DNA of 64,000 nt from Paenibacillus thiaminolyticus (GTDB lineage: Bacteria; Bacillota; Bacilli; Paenibacillales; Paenibacillaceae), in contig NZ_CP041405.1 of the NCBI RefSeq assembly GCF_007066085.1, forward strand, positions 3,321,001-3,385,000, in the 5' to 3' direction. The first letter of the stretch is position 1. Every line of letters begins with the position of its first letter. Shown in pieces: positions 31,011 to 39,498 of this stretch. Made by a program: the position numbers and the translations under genes. The notes beneath the pieces were generated by a model. That model did no database searches, was not told the origin of the DNA, and was given only the letters and a program-made list of their open reading frames with translations.

Positions 31011-31112
31011 CCAGGAGGCCACGATGCCCCCTGAAGGGCAACGATGCCTCCTGAAGGCAATGATGCCTCCTGAAAGGCAATGATGCATCTTGAAGGCAAT
31101 GATGCCCCCAGG
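31011..31112. repeat. Minisatellite of 19-20 bp, five copies
   Basis: Five near-identical units of the form CCTGAAGGCAATGATGC (minus strand GCATCATTGCCTTCAGG). The matching place in copy B (about 47345-47402) has three units, so copy number differs between the two blocks. Confidence 0.75.
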
Positions 31113-31456
31113 ATCCGACGCGGTCTCTTGAATCCCGTAAAATCAGGCCGTAGAAAAGTCCATGGGAATTTTCTCTACTTCATTTTTTATATGGTGATCT
31201 CGTCTCTCAGTAGGAAAAATCGACTGACAACGCTCCGAGTGCCAAGTTTTGATTAGGTAAGCGGAGATCTCCACCCATTCGTAAAAAACAGGGCTTTCCA
31301 CCAGCCTGACACTCGCAGGAATTGTTCAGAAGTCACCCTCCAACGCAATAAAAAACTGTAAAATTGCAGCTTTGGCCCCCATGCAGACGTTATCCAGAAA
31401 GCGGGGACGCAGGCGCATAAGCCTAAAATAGGGCTAGAATCTGGATAGAACATAGA

Positions 31457-31489
31457 ACAGTCCGGCCAGAATCACTCCGGCCGGACTGT
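31457..31489 (-). terminator. Terminator after the secreted repeat protein
   Basis: 11-bp perfect inverted repeat ACAGTCCGGCC / GGCCGGACTGT with an 11-base loop, followed on the minus strand by TCTATGTTCTATCC. Confidence 0.8.
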
Positions 31490-31531
31490 CTTCATCCGCC
31501 TGCTGGTTGGCGGCGGATGCCCAAAATAATT

Positions 31532-32515
31532 TTACTCCGTTACGACAATTTGGTAGGCATAGCTCATCGGCGGCAGGGACAAGGTCATAAATTGCGCATG
31601 GAAGCCGATAACTTTTTGGCCGGCCTTCAGCTCGCTTACCTTCAGCTCCTGGCCGTCCTTGGTCACGATCGTCGTATCCTTATTGATGGACAGCACCAAA
31701 TCGGTATTCCCGTCGGAATCCACATCCAGCCGAATGGACGCTTGATCGTCCTTTCCATTCACATCCAGAATCGTGCCTGTCTGGCGAACCGTCTCTTCCT
31801 TGACCACGATGCTGGTTGCATTGCTGATCGGAGGCAGGCTCCTCGTCATGACCGCACTGTAGCTGGCTTTCACGCGGACATTATTCTTGAGCGCATCGGC
31901 TGTCAGCTTGTTGCCCTTTTCATCCTTGATGACCGTCTTGTCGGTAATGTTCAGAATAACCGGGGTCTCGCCCAGCAGCTCGATGCGATCCTTGCTTGCG
32001 TTCACGATGATGCCATCCGTTTTCATTTCGTTCTTTTGCTCGTCATTGTCATTGCTTGGGCGCTCCACGACGATTTTTTCCGCCGTGCCTTGCGCCGGAA
32101 TGCTGCGGGTCAGCTTCGGACCGTACCAAGCGGTCACCGTCCAGCCTTTTTGCACCGCTTCGTGCAATTGCGCCTTGTTGCCGTTCTGATCGACAATCGC
32201 CGTATCCTCCGTCAAGGCCAGCACCACCGTATCTTGCGCGTTGGCCTGCACGCCCTCGCCAGTCACCGTGGCGTAAGCACCGTTCTTGTTGATGCGGATT
32301 TCTTCCATTGTGCCTTTCGTGGCGAGCCAGTCCTGTTGGATTGGCCGATCAAGATCCTGATGCTTGTTGTCTTGTTGAGAACGATCTGCCTGTTGGCTGA
32401 CGACCTGACCACTCACTTTGTTGATATTCTCTTGGGCCGCCGCAGTCAACGGCATGGCCGCCATCACAAGCATGCTTACTGTCAATATCATTTTTGTCCA
32501 TGTACGCTTTTTCAT
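31532..32515 (-). CDS. Secreted protein with three internal repeats
   Basis: 327 residues. Signal peptide: KKR followed by a hydrophobic core (MILTVSMLVMAAMPLTAAA), cleavage probably after AAA. The mature part has three related units of ~90 residues. Each has a strand-rich part with a D/N-x-D..V motif and ends in a similar motif: TRSIPAQGTAEKIVVE, TRSLPPISNATSIVVKE and TLSLPPMSYAYQIVVTE. It is exported and probably all-beta. I recognise no named family. The ATG at 32515 is set by GGAGG 7 bases upstream; the frame is open further but non-homologous. Confidence 0.82.
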   Translation of the reverse strand: MKKRTWTKMILTVSMLVMAAMPLTAAAQENINKVSGQVVSQQADRSQQDNKHQDLDRPIQQDWLATKGTMEEIRINKNGAYATVTGEGVQANAQDTVVLALTEDTAIVDQNGNKAQLHEAVQKGWTVTAWYGPKLTRSIPAQGTAEKIVVERPSNDNDEQKNEMKTDGIIVNASKDRIELLGETPVILNITDKTVIKDEKGNKLTADALKNNVRVKASYSAVMTRSLPPISNATSIVVKEETVRQTGTILDVNGKDDQASIRLDVDSDGNTDLVLSINKDTTIVTKDGQELKVSELKAGQKVIGFHAQFMTLSLPPMSYAYQIVVTE

Positions 32516-32681
32516 CTGAATTCCTCCCTGTCGCGTCCTGTTCCTGCAATTTCCGCGCTTCACCCGTTGCATATCATGCGGGAGAATTGCCGCGTTCATT
32601 GTTACAGACGGGCCCAGGTTGGCAGATGTTGCACTTCGCCGTCATTTTTTTTCGGATTAAAGGACAAGGGATCACAAGCTG

Positions 32682-34037
32682 TCACAATATGCCGATGGAG
32701 GAGAGGAAAATGAGAATAATCAAGATCGGCGCGACATAGCGCATCATCGTTCCCCACACCCGTCCCATCAACGGACGGAGCCCGGCTTCCTCCTTGGCGC
32801 CGGTCCAGACGAAGCCGATCAGCAGCGTCACGAACAAGCCGCTTAACGGCAGCATAATATTGGAGGTGACGAAGTCGAGCCAATCGAACAGATTGCGTCC
32901 GCCCGGCTTCCAATCCGTCAATACACCGCCGGCCGCCAGCGTCGCCGGGAGGGCAAGGACGTACACCGCGCCCATGACAAGCATCGTTGCCCAGCCGCGC
33001 TTCATCTCGAAGCGCCGGATAAGGAAGGCTACCGGAACTTCGAGCAGCGACAGGCAAGAGGTAAGCGCCGCGATGGCAAGCAGAATGAAGAACAGCCCCC
33101 CGAACCACTCGCCATACGGCATCGAGGCGAAGGCGGCAGGCAGCGCCGCGAAAACAAGGCCTGGCCCCGCATTCGGCTCGATTCCGAACGTGAAGATCGT
33201 CGGGAAAATAATGAGTCCGGCAATCAGCGCATACACCAGATCCCCGGCCCCCACCGCCAGAGTAGCCGCAGGCAACGACTGATGCGAATCCACGTATCCG
33301 CCATACGTAACCATCGCCCCTATCCCGAGAGAGAGGGAGAAGAAAGCCAGCCCCAGCGCCATCAGTGCGGATTGAAAAGTCAATTTTGAGAAATCGGGAT
33401 ACAAAAAATAGGATATGCCTTCGGCGGCACCCTCCAGCGTTAATGTCCACACCAGCATGACCAGCAAAATGATCAGCAGTCCGGGAATGACGATTTTATT
33501 GAACTTCTCAAGCCCTCCCGTAATGCCGCGGGCAATGATGTAGCCGGTCAGCAGAAGTACGGCCAACTGCCACAGAACCGGCCCCCAGCCGGCAGTGAAA
33601 GCCGTGAAATGACCTGAATAATCCGGATCGGCATACAGGACGCCCGTCAACGATTCAAAGGCATAATGAAGCGTCCACCCCGCAATGGTGCTGTAATACG
33701 TTAAAATGAGAAAGGGAGCAAGCACCGCAATAAATCCGATCGCGCCCCAGCTTCTCTTTCCGGACAGCTTGCGGAAGGCCGTGACCGGATCCCCTCTGCC
33801 CGCCCGGCCCACTGTCAGCTCGCCCAGCAGCACCGGAAGCCCTACCAGCACAAGGCAGAGAATGAACAGGAGGAAAAAGGCGCCTCCCCCATTTTGTCCG
33901 GTGACATAGGGGAACTTCCACATATTTCCCAGCCCTACCGAGCTCCCGATGGCTGCCAGAATAAACCCGGAAGAGCTGCTGAATTGATCTTTCTTCTTGT
34001 CGATGCGACGATAAGTTGATTTTTGTTGTCTTGACAT
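32682..34037 (-). CDS. Sodium-dependent transporter (NSS/SNF family)
   Basis: Neurotransmitter:sodium symporter fold, a sodium-coupled amino-acid importer. The hallmark TM1 reads AAIGSSVGLGNMWKFPYV, with the Na/substrate-binding unwound region, followed by NGGGAFFLLF. About 11-12 membrane segments are visible, consistent with LeuT-like bacterial members of ~450 aa. The ATG at 34037 is 14 bases after AAGGAG; a GTG five codons earlier overlaps that site, so the start is a little uncertain. Substrate unknown. Confidence 0.93.
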   Translation of the reverse strand: MSRQQKSTYRRIDKKKDQFSSSSGFILAAIGSSVGLGNMWKFPYVTGQNGGGAFFLLFILCLVLVGLPVLLGELTVGRAGRGDPVTAFRKLSGKRSWGAIGFIAVLAPFLILTYYSTIAGWTLHYAFESLTGVLYADPDYSGHFTAFTAGWGPVLWQLAVLLLTGYIIARGITGGLEKFNKIVIPGLLIILLVMLVWTLTLEGAAEGISYFLYPDFSKLTFQSALMALGLAFFSLSLGIGAMVTYGGYVDSHQSLPAATLAVGAGDLVYALIAGLIIFPTIFTFGIEPNAGPGLVFAALPAAFASMPYGEWFGGLFFILLAIAALTSCLSLLEVPVAFLIRRFEMKRGWATMLVMGAVYVLALPATLAAGGVLTDWKPGGRNLFDWLDFVTSNIMLPLSGLFVTLLIGFVWTGAKEEAGLRPLMGRVWGTMMRYVAPILIILIFLSSIGIL

Positions 34038-34352
34038 GCGTACCGATTGCACTCCTTGCTCTGCTCTATTTTTTCTAGGTTACCTGCAAACACCGGTCAC
34101 TGCAATAGTTATGCCAAAAAAAACAAAGGAACTGTCCCATCGAACGCTTATAAATGACAAAGAGACAGGACGGGATTGCGGCAAAATGTGGAAGAAGAGA
34201 AGATGGCGGGGCCATGCGGCAGAAAAGAGATGAGACAGTGAAATCTTGTATCAACTCTTTTTACGAAGGGGTTGAGATTGTCCAGCCATTTTCTAAACTC
34301 GGCTCTTAAAGCGTTTTAAACCGATTTTCTTCTGCTAGAGGAGATCTGCCAC

Positions 34353-34405
34353 ATAAAAAATGAAGTGCCGAATACTTCCCCTGGACTTTCTCAACAACCT
34401 GAAAG
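34353..34405 (+). repeat. Dispersed short repeat module (third copy)
   Basis: Contains ATGAAGTGCCGAATACTTCC then CTGGACTTTCTCAACAACCTGA. Matches parts of 47734-47779 (ATGAAGTGCCC..CTTGGACTTTCTCAACAGCCTGA) and, more weakly, 31139-31219 in inverted orientation. Confidence 0.6.
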
Positions 34406-34547
34406 CGCATCAATATCTCCGATTTTTGCTTTCTATCCATTGCTATGGCTGAGATTCCTGGGTTATGCAGAAAATGGATATCATATCCGAGAATGATTGA
34501 ACAAACGGGCTTGGCCGGCAAATGCGGTATTCTTCGTTCAACAGGCC

Positions 34548-34591
34548 GGGGCTGTCTCACGGCAGTCTAATACTGCTGATGAGACAGCCCC
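34548..34591. terminator. Strong hairpin after ecfT
   Basis: Perfect 12-bp inverted repeat GGGGCTGTCTCA / TGAGACAGCCCC with an inner CAGT/ACTG stem, 24 bases after the ecfT stop. There is no T-run, so it may act as a terminator or RNA stabiliser, or it may be the end of the MITE-like element. Confidence 0.5.
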
Positions 34592-34614
34592 GTTCGGTCC
34601 CGGCGCCGATCGCC

Positions 34615-35445
34615 TTAGGCGAAGGGATACCAGAATGTCCCGAATCCCTGAACGCGCGCTATAATCGCTACGATCAGCGCGACGGCGCTAATCGTTATAA
34701 TGACGTAATCCTCCCGCTGCCATACCGTGGCCGAATACCAGGTGCGGCGCGCATGCTTGCCGAAGCCCCTCAGATCCATCGCATTCGAGATCGTCTCGAT
34801 CCGATGGAGCGAAGACTGGACAAGCGGGATCGCGATCGAGATAAAGTGCTTCAGCCGCTGCGAGAACGAGCCTTCTCCCTTGCCAAAGCCGATCCCGCGC
34901 GCCTGCATCGCATTCGAGATGTTGCGGAATTCAGCCTGCATGTCCGGAATGTAGCGGAAGGCGATGCTGAACGCATAGGCGACCTTGTACGGCACGCCCA
35001 CCCGGTTCAGGCTGCTGGCCAGCCGCGTCGGATGCGTCGTATAGATAAAGAGCACCGTAATCGGCATAAGGGACATATATTTCATCGAGAGTGTCAATAC
35101 GTAGATGACCGTCTCCAACGTCAGCACGTTGTAGCCCAGATTGGCGATAACCGTCGTCGAACCGGTCACCACGCTCCCGTAAGCCGGTGTCACGACGAGG
35201 GTGAACAGCGAGTTGAACACATTGAAGACGATCATGAGCCAGACGAGCAGGCGAATGCGCCGCCACGGCAGCTTCGCGCTGACGAGCATGATGATGCCCA
35301 GCAGGAAAAGCGGCACGAAGACGCGCAGATCCTGGAACAAAAAGACGGCGACCGTCCACACGGCCAGCAGGAGCAGCTTGGCCGCCCCGTCCATCCGGTG
35401 GAACAGGGTGTTGCGGTCGATGTAGAGCATCCCCGCCTTACTCAT
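34615..35445 (-). CDS. ecfT: ECF transporter transmembrane subunit EcfT
   Basis: Scaffold membrane subunit of an energy-coupling-factor importer, 276 aa. Five to six hydrophobic segments, and the two coupling-helix signatures with the Ala-Arg-Gly / Leu-Arg-Gly motif: NAMQARGIGFGKGEG and NAMDLRGFGKHARRTWY. It overlaps the ATPase gene by 8 bases and ends the operon S-A-T. Confidence 0.93.
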   Translation of the reverse strand: MSKAGMLYIDRNTLFHRMDGAAKLLLLAVWTVAVFLFQDLRVFVPLFLLGIIMLVSAKLPWRRIRLLVWLMIVFNVFNSLFTLVVTPAYGSVVTGSTTVIANLGYNVLTLETVIYVLTLSMKYMSLMPITVLFIYTTHPTRLASSLNRVGVPYKVAYAFSIAFRYIPDMQAEFRNISNAMQARGIGFGKGEGSFSQRLKHFISIAIPLVQSSLHRIETISNAMDLRGFGKHARRTWYSATVWQREDYVIITISAVALIVAIIARVQGFGTFWYPFA

Positions 35446-37150
35446 GATGATTCACCTTCTTCTCATGTGCAATGAAATCGCGCACAAGCATCTCCGGGGC
35501 CGCGGCGCCCGTCAGCCGTGCCAGAGCGCCCAGCGATGTCTCCTTCAGATTCGCGCGCGCGATAGCGGATACATCCGTGAGCACCGATGCCGTCTCGCCG
35601 CAAGCGATGATGGCGCCGTCGCAGAGCACGGCGGCCCGCTCGGTATACTCCAGAGCGAGATGCATGTCATGGGTAATGAACAGGAACGACAGCCCGCTGT
35701 CCGCCAGCCGCGAGATGAAGCTCATAAATTCCGTATAATGCTTGTAATCCTGTCCGGCCGTCGGCTCGTCCAGAATCATCAGCCGCGGTTCCAGCGCCAG
35801 AATCGAAGCGATCGTAACGCGCTTCTTCTGGCCGTAGCTCAGAGCGGAAATCGGCCATTCCCGGTAGCCGTACAGACCGCAGATGCGGAGCGTCTCCTCG
35901 ACCCGGGCAGAGACGTCCTCCTCGCCAAGCCCGCGCACGCGCAGGCCCAGCGCGACTTCATCCCAGATCATCGCCTGGGTGATCATATGATTCGGGTTCT
36001 GCATGACGTAGCCGATCTGCTGGCCGAGGCGGCGAATCGACCAGCTGCGGGTGTCTTCGCCCAACAAGCGGATCGAGCCGGACGAAGGCTTCGCAATCCC
36101 GGTCAGCAGATGGGACAAGGTGGACTTGCCCGCGCCGTTATTGCCCAGCAGGGCCAGCCTCTCTCCTTGCCCAATCGTCAGGCTGACTCCGCGAATGACC
36201 TCGCGCTCGCCATCGTAGGAATAGCGGACATTGTCCATCTCGACCAGCGGTTCGCGATCAGGCAGCGGCTTCACCGAATCAGCCGCAGCGGCGAAGGCGG
36301 CCAGGCGGAAGCGGTTGTCCGGATCCGCGCTGACCCGCTCGAGCGAGGACGGGCGATCTTCCGGCGCCAGCTCGCAGCCGGCATATTTGAGCGCGGTCAC
36401 GTAGAGCGGTTCGCGCAGGCCATGCGTGCTCATGACGGAAGAAGCCAGAATCTCGTCAGGGGTTCCCGTCCGGACAATCCGTCCCTCTGCCATAATAACG
36501 ATGCGATCGACGGGCTGCTCCAGCACGTCCTCGACGCGGTGCTCGATAATGAGAATCGTCTTGCCCGTCTGCTGGTGAATGTCCTCGATCAAAGCCATCG
36601 CATGCTTGCCGCTGGCCGGATCCAGATTCGCGAGCGGTTCGTCGAAGAGCAATACGCCGGCCTCCATCGACAGCACGCCCGCGAGCGACACCCGCTGCTT
36701 CTGTCCCCCGGACAGCTCATGCGGGCTATGTCCGATATGAGGCAGCATGTCGACGATCTCCAGGGCGCGGGCGACCTTCGGCTTCATCTCCGCCACCGGC
36801 ATGCAATCATTCTCGAACGCGAAGGCGACATCCTCGCCGACCGACAGTCCGATGAACTGGCCGTCCTGATCCTGCAGAATCGTGCCGACGCTGCGGCTGA
36901 TCTCGAAGATGCTCAGATCGGCCGGACGGCGTCCTTGCAGGCTGTATTCACCGCTAATCGTCCCGCCGTACGTAAATGGAATCAGCCCATTGATGCAATG
37001 GGCCAAGGTGGACTTGCCGGAACCGCTCGGTCCGGCAATCAATATTTTCTCCCCCGGATAGATATCCAGGGTGATATTTTTCAAAGTCGGTTCGGACAAG
37101 CTGCGATATTGAAAGCTGAAATCCCGAAACGAGATAAGCGGTTCCCTCAT
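35438..37150 (-). CDS. ECF transporter ATPase, two fused ABC domains
   Basis: 570 residues holding two complete ABC ATPase domains in one chain, equivalent to EcfA1 plus EcfA2. Domain 1: Walker A AGPSGSGKST, signature LSGGQKQRVSLA. Domain 2: Walker A LGNNGAGKST, signature region LSYGQKKRVTIA. This fused form is typical of YkoD-type transporters. The ATG at 37150 has AGGAG 11 bases in front. It powers uptake by the S and T subunits encoded next to it. Confidence 0.93.
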   Translation of the reverse strand: MREPLISFRDFSFQYRSLSEPTLKNITLDIYPGEKILIAGPSGSGKSTLAHCINGLIPFTYGGTISGEYSLQGRRPADLSIFEISRSVGTILQDQDGQFIGLSVGEDVAFAFENDCMPVAEMKPKVARALEIVDMLPHIGHSPHELSGGQKQRVSLAGVLSMEAGVLLFDEPLANLDPASGKHAMALIEDIHQQTGKTILIIEHRVEDVLEQPVDRIVIMAEGRIVRTGTPDEILASSVMSTHGLREPLYVTALKYAGCELAPEDRPSSLERVSADPDNRFRLAAFAAAADSVKPLPDREPLVEMDNVRYSYDGEREVIRGVSLTIGQGERLALLGNNGAGKSTLSHLLTGIAKPSSGSIRLLGEDTRSWSIRRLGQQIGYVMQNPNHMITQAMIWDEVALGLRVRGLGEEDVSARVEETLRICGLYGYREWPISALSYGQKKRVTIASILALEPRLMILDEPTAGQDYKHYTEFMSFISRLADSGLSFLFITHDMHLALEYTERAAVLCDGAIIACGETASVLTDVSAIARANLKETSLGALARLTGAAAPEMLVRDFIAHEKKVNHHE

Positions 37151-37279
37151 TATTTCGATAGCTCCTGTCACATGCTGCATGCCAATCCATGTTCCACCTG
37201 GAGAAGGTCCTGCAGGAGGACTTCCGCTCCCGCCGCAGGCCCCCTCCTATGCTGTGGAACTCCATTCGTTTCTAGCAGC

Positions 37280-37843
37280 TTATTTAAGTACCCGCAAATT
37301 CGAATTGCGGCGGTTCAAACGGATAAGACCAAGCACGGCCGAGAGGCCCAGCACTAAGTGAACAGCGATGTTAGCCAAAGTCGAAGCAACGAACTGGAGC
37401 CACATTTTGTCCGGCGCCTCTCCCAGCAAATACACATCCAGGATGCTAGACAGTCCGAAGCCGGCAGCCAGCGCCAGCGAACCGGTGATCGCGAGCGTCC
37501 AGATGGCGCCCTTCGTCGAACGGCCTTCGTTGACATCGAAAGATTTGTTTATGTAGACGAGCCCCATTCCGAATCCGGACACCGCGGATCCAAGCACCCA
37601 TGTCCACCAGATCGTGCCGCCGCCCCAGGTCAAATCGGTAATGATATGACCGATGGCCCCGCTCAACAGACCGACGATCGGACCGAACATCGCCCCGAAA
37701 ATGGTCAGAATCGCTATGGCCGGGCGCAGGCCGGTCTGCGGTACCAGCGGAATCGTAATCGTGCTTAGCAGGCCGTATAAAGCCGCTCCGATCCCGATGG
37801 CAACAACCGTTTTGGTGCTAAAGTTGAACATCGATTGCTTCAT
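37280..37843 (-). CDS. ECF transporter substrate-binding S component (UPF0397 family)
   Basis: 187-residue membrane protein with six hydrophobic segments. The start [18 protein letters not shown] and the [20 protein letters not shown] stretch are typical of the UPF0397 S component, which normally sits next to a YkoD-type ATPase and a YkoC-type EcfT, as here. These are vitamin importers; database names often say riboflavin, but the substrate is not proven and the leader shows no known vitamin riboswitch. First gene of its operon. Confidence 0.88.
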   Translation of the reverse strand: MKQSMFNFSTKTVVAIGIGAALYGLLSTITIPLVPQTGLRPAIAILTIFGAMFGPIVGLLSGAIGHIITDLTWGGGTIWWTWVLGSAVSGFGMGLVYINKSFDVNEGRSTKGAIWTLAITGSLALAAGFGLSSILDVYLLGEAPDKMWLQFVASTLANIAVHLVLGLSAVLGLIRLNRRNSNLRVLK

Positions 37844-38164
37844 GCTTCAACCCTTCTTTCCTGGTTTGATATGTATCGACATTCGCCCGTTCGGCAGGCT
37901 TAGGAGAGCGATATGCGTAAAATCCGAACGTTTGATTGTGATTCCGATAATAATATAAAGGATATTCCAAAGTAAGGGTACAGTTTTTATTTCCCATAAA
38001 TGAATGCGACTCACAGTTCTGGCAAGGCGAGCGGAACAAGCTGAGAGAGGTGCTTCACAGGCGCAGGTTGGACACCGCTCCGGGCCCGGTGAGCCGGGAG
38101 CATAAAGGAAGCCACAGGCTCGGGGTCTGTGGCCGCTGGATGTGTCCATTATAGCAGAGCTTGT
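37844..38164 (-). promoter_or_regulatory. Leader/intergenic region of the ECF operon
   Basis: Minus strand features in order: an extended -10 TGCTATAAT (38148-38156) inside the fni stop region; GGACAC (38142-38147), which can pair with GTGTCC (38070-38075); a hairpin GCCACAG/CTGTGGC (38111-38133); and a hairpin GCTCC/GGAGC with inner CCGG (38077-38101). Then comes ~200 bases of AT-richer sequence up to the S-component start. The first hairpin plus TTCCTTTAT probably terminates fni. I could not match the fold to a known riboswitch. Confidence 0.45.
38104..38133 (-). terminator. Probable terminator after fni
   Basis: Seven-bp stem GCCACAG / CTGTGGC followed on the minus strand by TTCCTTTAT, about 32 bases after the fni stop. 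Confidence 0.55.
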
Positions 38165-39214
38165 CTAATTTGGCATCAGCCGGTTCGTGGCGCGCAGCTC
38201 CCGAATGCTGCCCGCTCCGATGCCGAACATCGCGATGCGGAGCTCCAGCTCCACCTGCGCGAGCACCTCGTCCACCGCCTCCTCCGAATCGGCGGCGGCG
38301 GCCAGCAGGGAGCGTCCGAATCCGGCCAGATCCGCGCCGAGCGCGAGCGCCTTCGCCGCATCCACGCCGGTTCGGAGTCCGCCGCTGGCGATTAGCGGCT
38401 GATGCGGCAGCGCCGCCCGAATAAGCCGGACGCTCTCCGCCGTCGGAATGCCCCAGCCGGCGAAGGCTTCGGCCGCGCGGCGGCGAATCGGGTCGGCCGA
38501 GCGCAGCTTCTCGACCTGGCTCCACGACGTGCCGCCCGCACCGGCCGCGTCGATGAATGCCGCGCCGGCTTCGGCGAGCTGCCGCGCGGTATCGCCGGCG
38601 ATTCCCCAGCCGACCTCCTTGATGCCGACAGGAACGTCGAGCTGGCGGCATAATTCTTCAATACGACGCAGCAATCCTGAGAAGTTGACGTCTCCTTCAG
38701 GCTGGAACACTTCCTGCAGCGCGTTCAGGTGGAGAATTAAACCATCCGCTTCCACCAGCTCCACGGCGCGGAGGCATTCCTCGATTCCCATTCCCATGTT
38801 CAACTGCACGGCCCCGATATTCGAATAGATCGGCACCGTCGGCGCGATATCCCGAATGCGAAAGGTGCCCGACAATCCCGGATTCTCTACCGCCGCCCGG
38901 ACCGAGCCTACGCCCATCGCCCAGCCCCGAACCTCCGCCACCGCAGCCAAGCGGCGGTTAATCGGAGCAGCTATACTGCTGCCCCCGGTCATCGAGCTGA
39001 TAAGGAAAGGCGTGCGAATCCGCTTGCCCAGCCATTCCGTCGCCAGATCGATCTCCCGGAAATCCAGCTCGGGCAGCGCCTGGTGAAGAAAGCGGTAATG
39101 TTCGAGCCCTGTCGTGACCCCGACGCCATTCACCGCTTCCTCCAAACAAATGCGAATATGCTCCGTCTTGCGCTGCTCGGTTGCTCCTCCAGGATCCCGC
39201 TGCCGTTCTTCCAT
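38165..39214 (-). CDS. fni: Type 2 isopentenyl-diphosphate delta-isomerase
   Basis: FMN- and NADPH-dependent enzyme that interconverts IPP and DMAPP, the building blocks of isoprenoids. 349 aa. Typical motifs: RKTEHIRICLEEAV near the start, FLISSMTGGS, the FMN-phosphate region IDAAGAGGTSW, and SGGLRTGVDAAKALALGADL. GGAGG precedes the ATG. No isoprenoid neighbours, so it is a stand-alone gene. Confidence 0.95.
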   Translation of the reverse strand: MEERQRDPGGATEQRKTEHIRICLEEAVNGVGVTTGLEHYRFLHQALPELDFREIDLATEWLGKRIRTPFLISSMTGGSSIAAPINRRLAAVAEVRGWAMGVGSVRAAVENPGLSGTFRIRDIAPTVPIYSNIGAVQLNMGMGIEECLRAVELVEADGLILHLNALQEVFQPEGDVNFSGLLRRIEELCRQLDVPVGIKEVGWGIAGDTARQLAEAGAAFIDAAGAGGTSWSQVEKLRSADPIRRRAAEAFAGWGIPTAESVRLIRAALPHQPLIASGGLRTGVDAAKALALGADLAGFGRSLLAAAADSEEAVDEVLAQVELELRIAMFGIGAGSIRELRATNRLMPN

Positions 39215-39378
39215 TGTGAACCTCCTTCATCTTCTTCCTGTATCATGAATGCAACGAATGCCGCGAACAGGAACCCGTCCGCTGCCGTTTCTGTCGCCCG
39301 CAAAAAGCCACCTTCGGCGATTTTTCAGCATCATTAGCATAGCAAATATGGATGCTATCGTATACGTTCATATATTTT

Positions 39379-39426
39379 GAAAAAAGGCCTTCGAACCAGG
39401 AAGGCGTCCCTTCCGGTTCGAAGACC
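39379..39426 (-). terminator. Terminator after sdaAA
   Basis: Long hairpin GGTCTTCGAACC-GGAAGG / CCTTCC-TGGTTCGAAGGCC followed on the minus strand by TTTTTTC. Confidence 0.9.
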
Positions 39427-39498
39427 TCGCAGTCTGTCATCACGATGCGGCCAAGTCCTGTTCGTGGAGCCGGCCAACTCGCGCTGCGGTATTGGGCA

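Larger units (their letters stand above)
30640..31320 (-). repeat. Dispersed repeat block, copy A
   Basis: Read on the minus strand this block matches the plus strand at 47281-47705 over several hundred bases in the same order. Shared parts are: a start GTTTTTT..ACCTAATC..ACTTGGCA; the 20-bp CATTGCCTTCAGGA tandem; GTGGAGGGAATTGCTGC; ACAGGAATTTCGGCTCAATG; CTACATCATTTTAGGCCC; and CAGGATTCCCTTTCTGGT. Copy A has an extra ~80-bp module (31139-31219) that copy B carries at its far end. The GAATTGCTGCA / TGCAGGAATTTC words recur at short intervals. Confidence 0.8.
30042..31456. other. 1.4-kb non-coding region rich in repeats
   Basis: No credible gene. The short frames here lack ribosome-binding sites and their translations reflect repeat DNA. 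The region contains three groups of tandem repeats and one dispersed repeat block, listed separately. The first ~380 bases hold the promoter side of the HEAT-like gene and nothing else I can identify. Confidence 0.7.
34128..34591. mobile_element. Possible MITE-like element with imperfect terminal inverted repeats
   Basis: Left end GGAACTGTCCCATCG (34128-34142) and the reverse complement of the right end GGGGCTGTCTCATCA (34577-34591) agree in most positions. A further inverted copy of the same motif (GATGAGACAGT) is at about 34231-34241, and the right end forms a hairpin with 34548. No transposase frame and no clear target-site duplication are seen. It fills the gap between the NSS transporter and ecfT. 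Confidence 0.35.

Noticed and set aside
37844..38164. Cobalamin, TPP or FMN riboswitch before the ECF operon
   Set aside because: I searched by eye for the B12 box, the TPP CTGAGA/ACCTGAT boxes and RFN motifs; on the transcribed strand none was present. A CTGAGAGAG on the other strand is coincidental.
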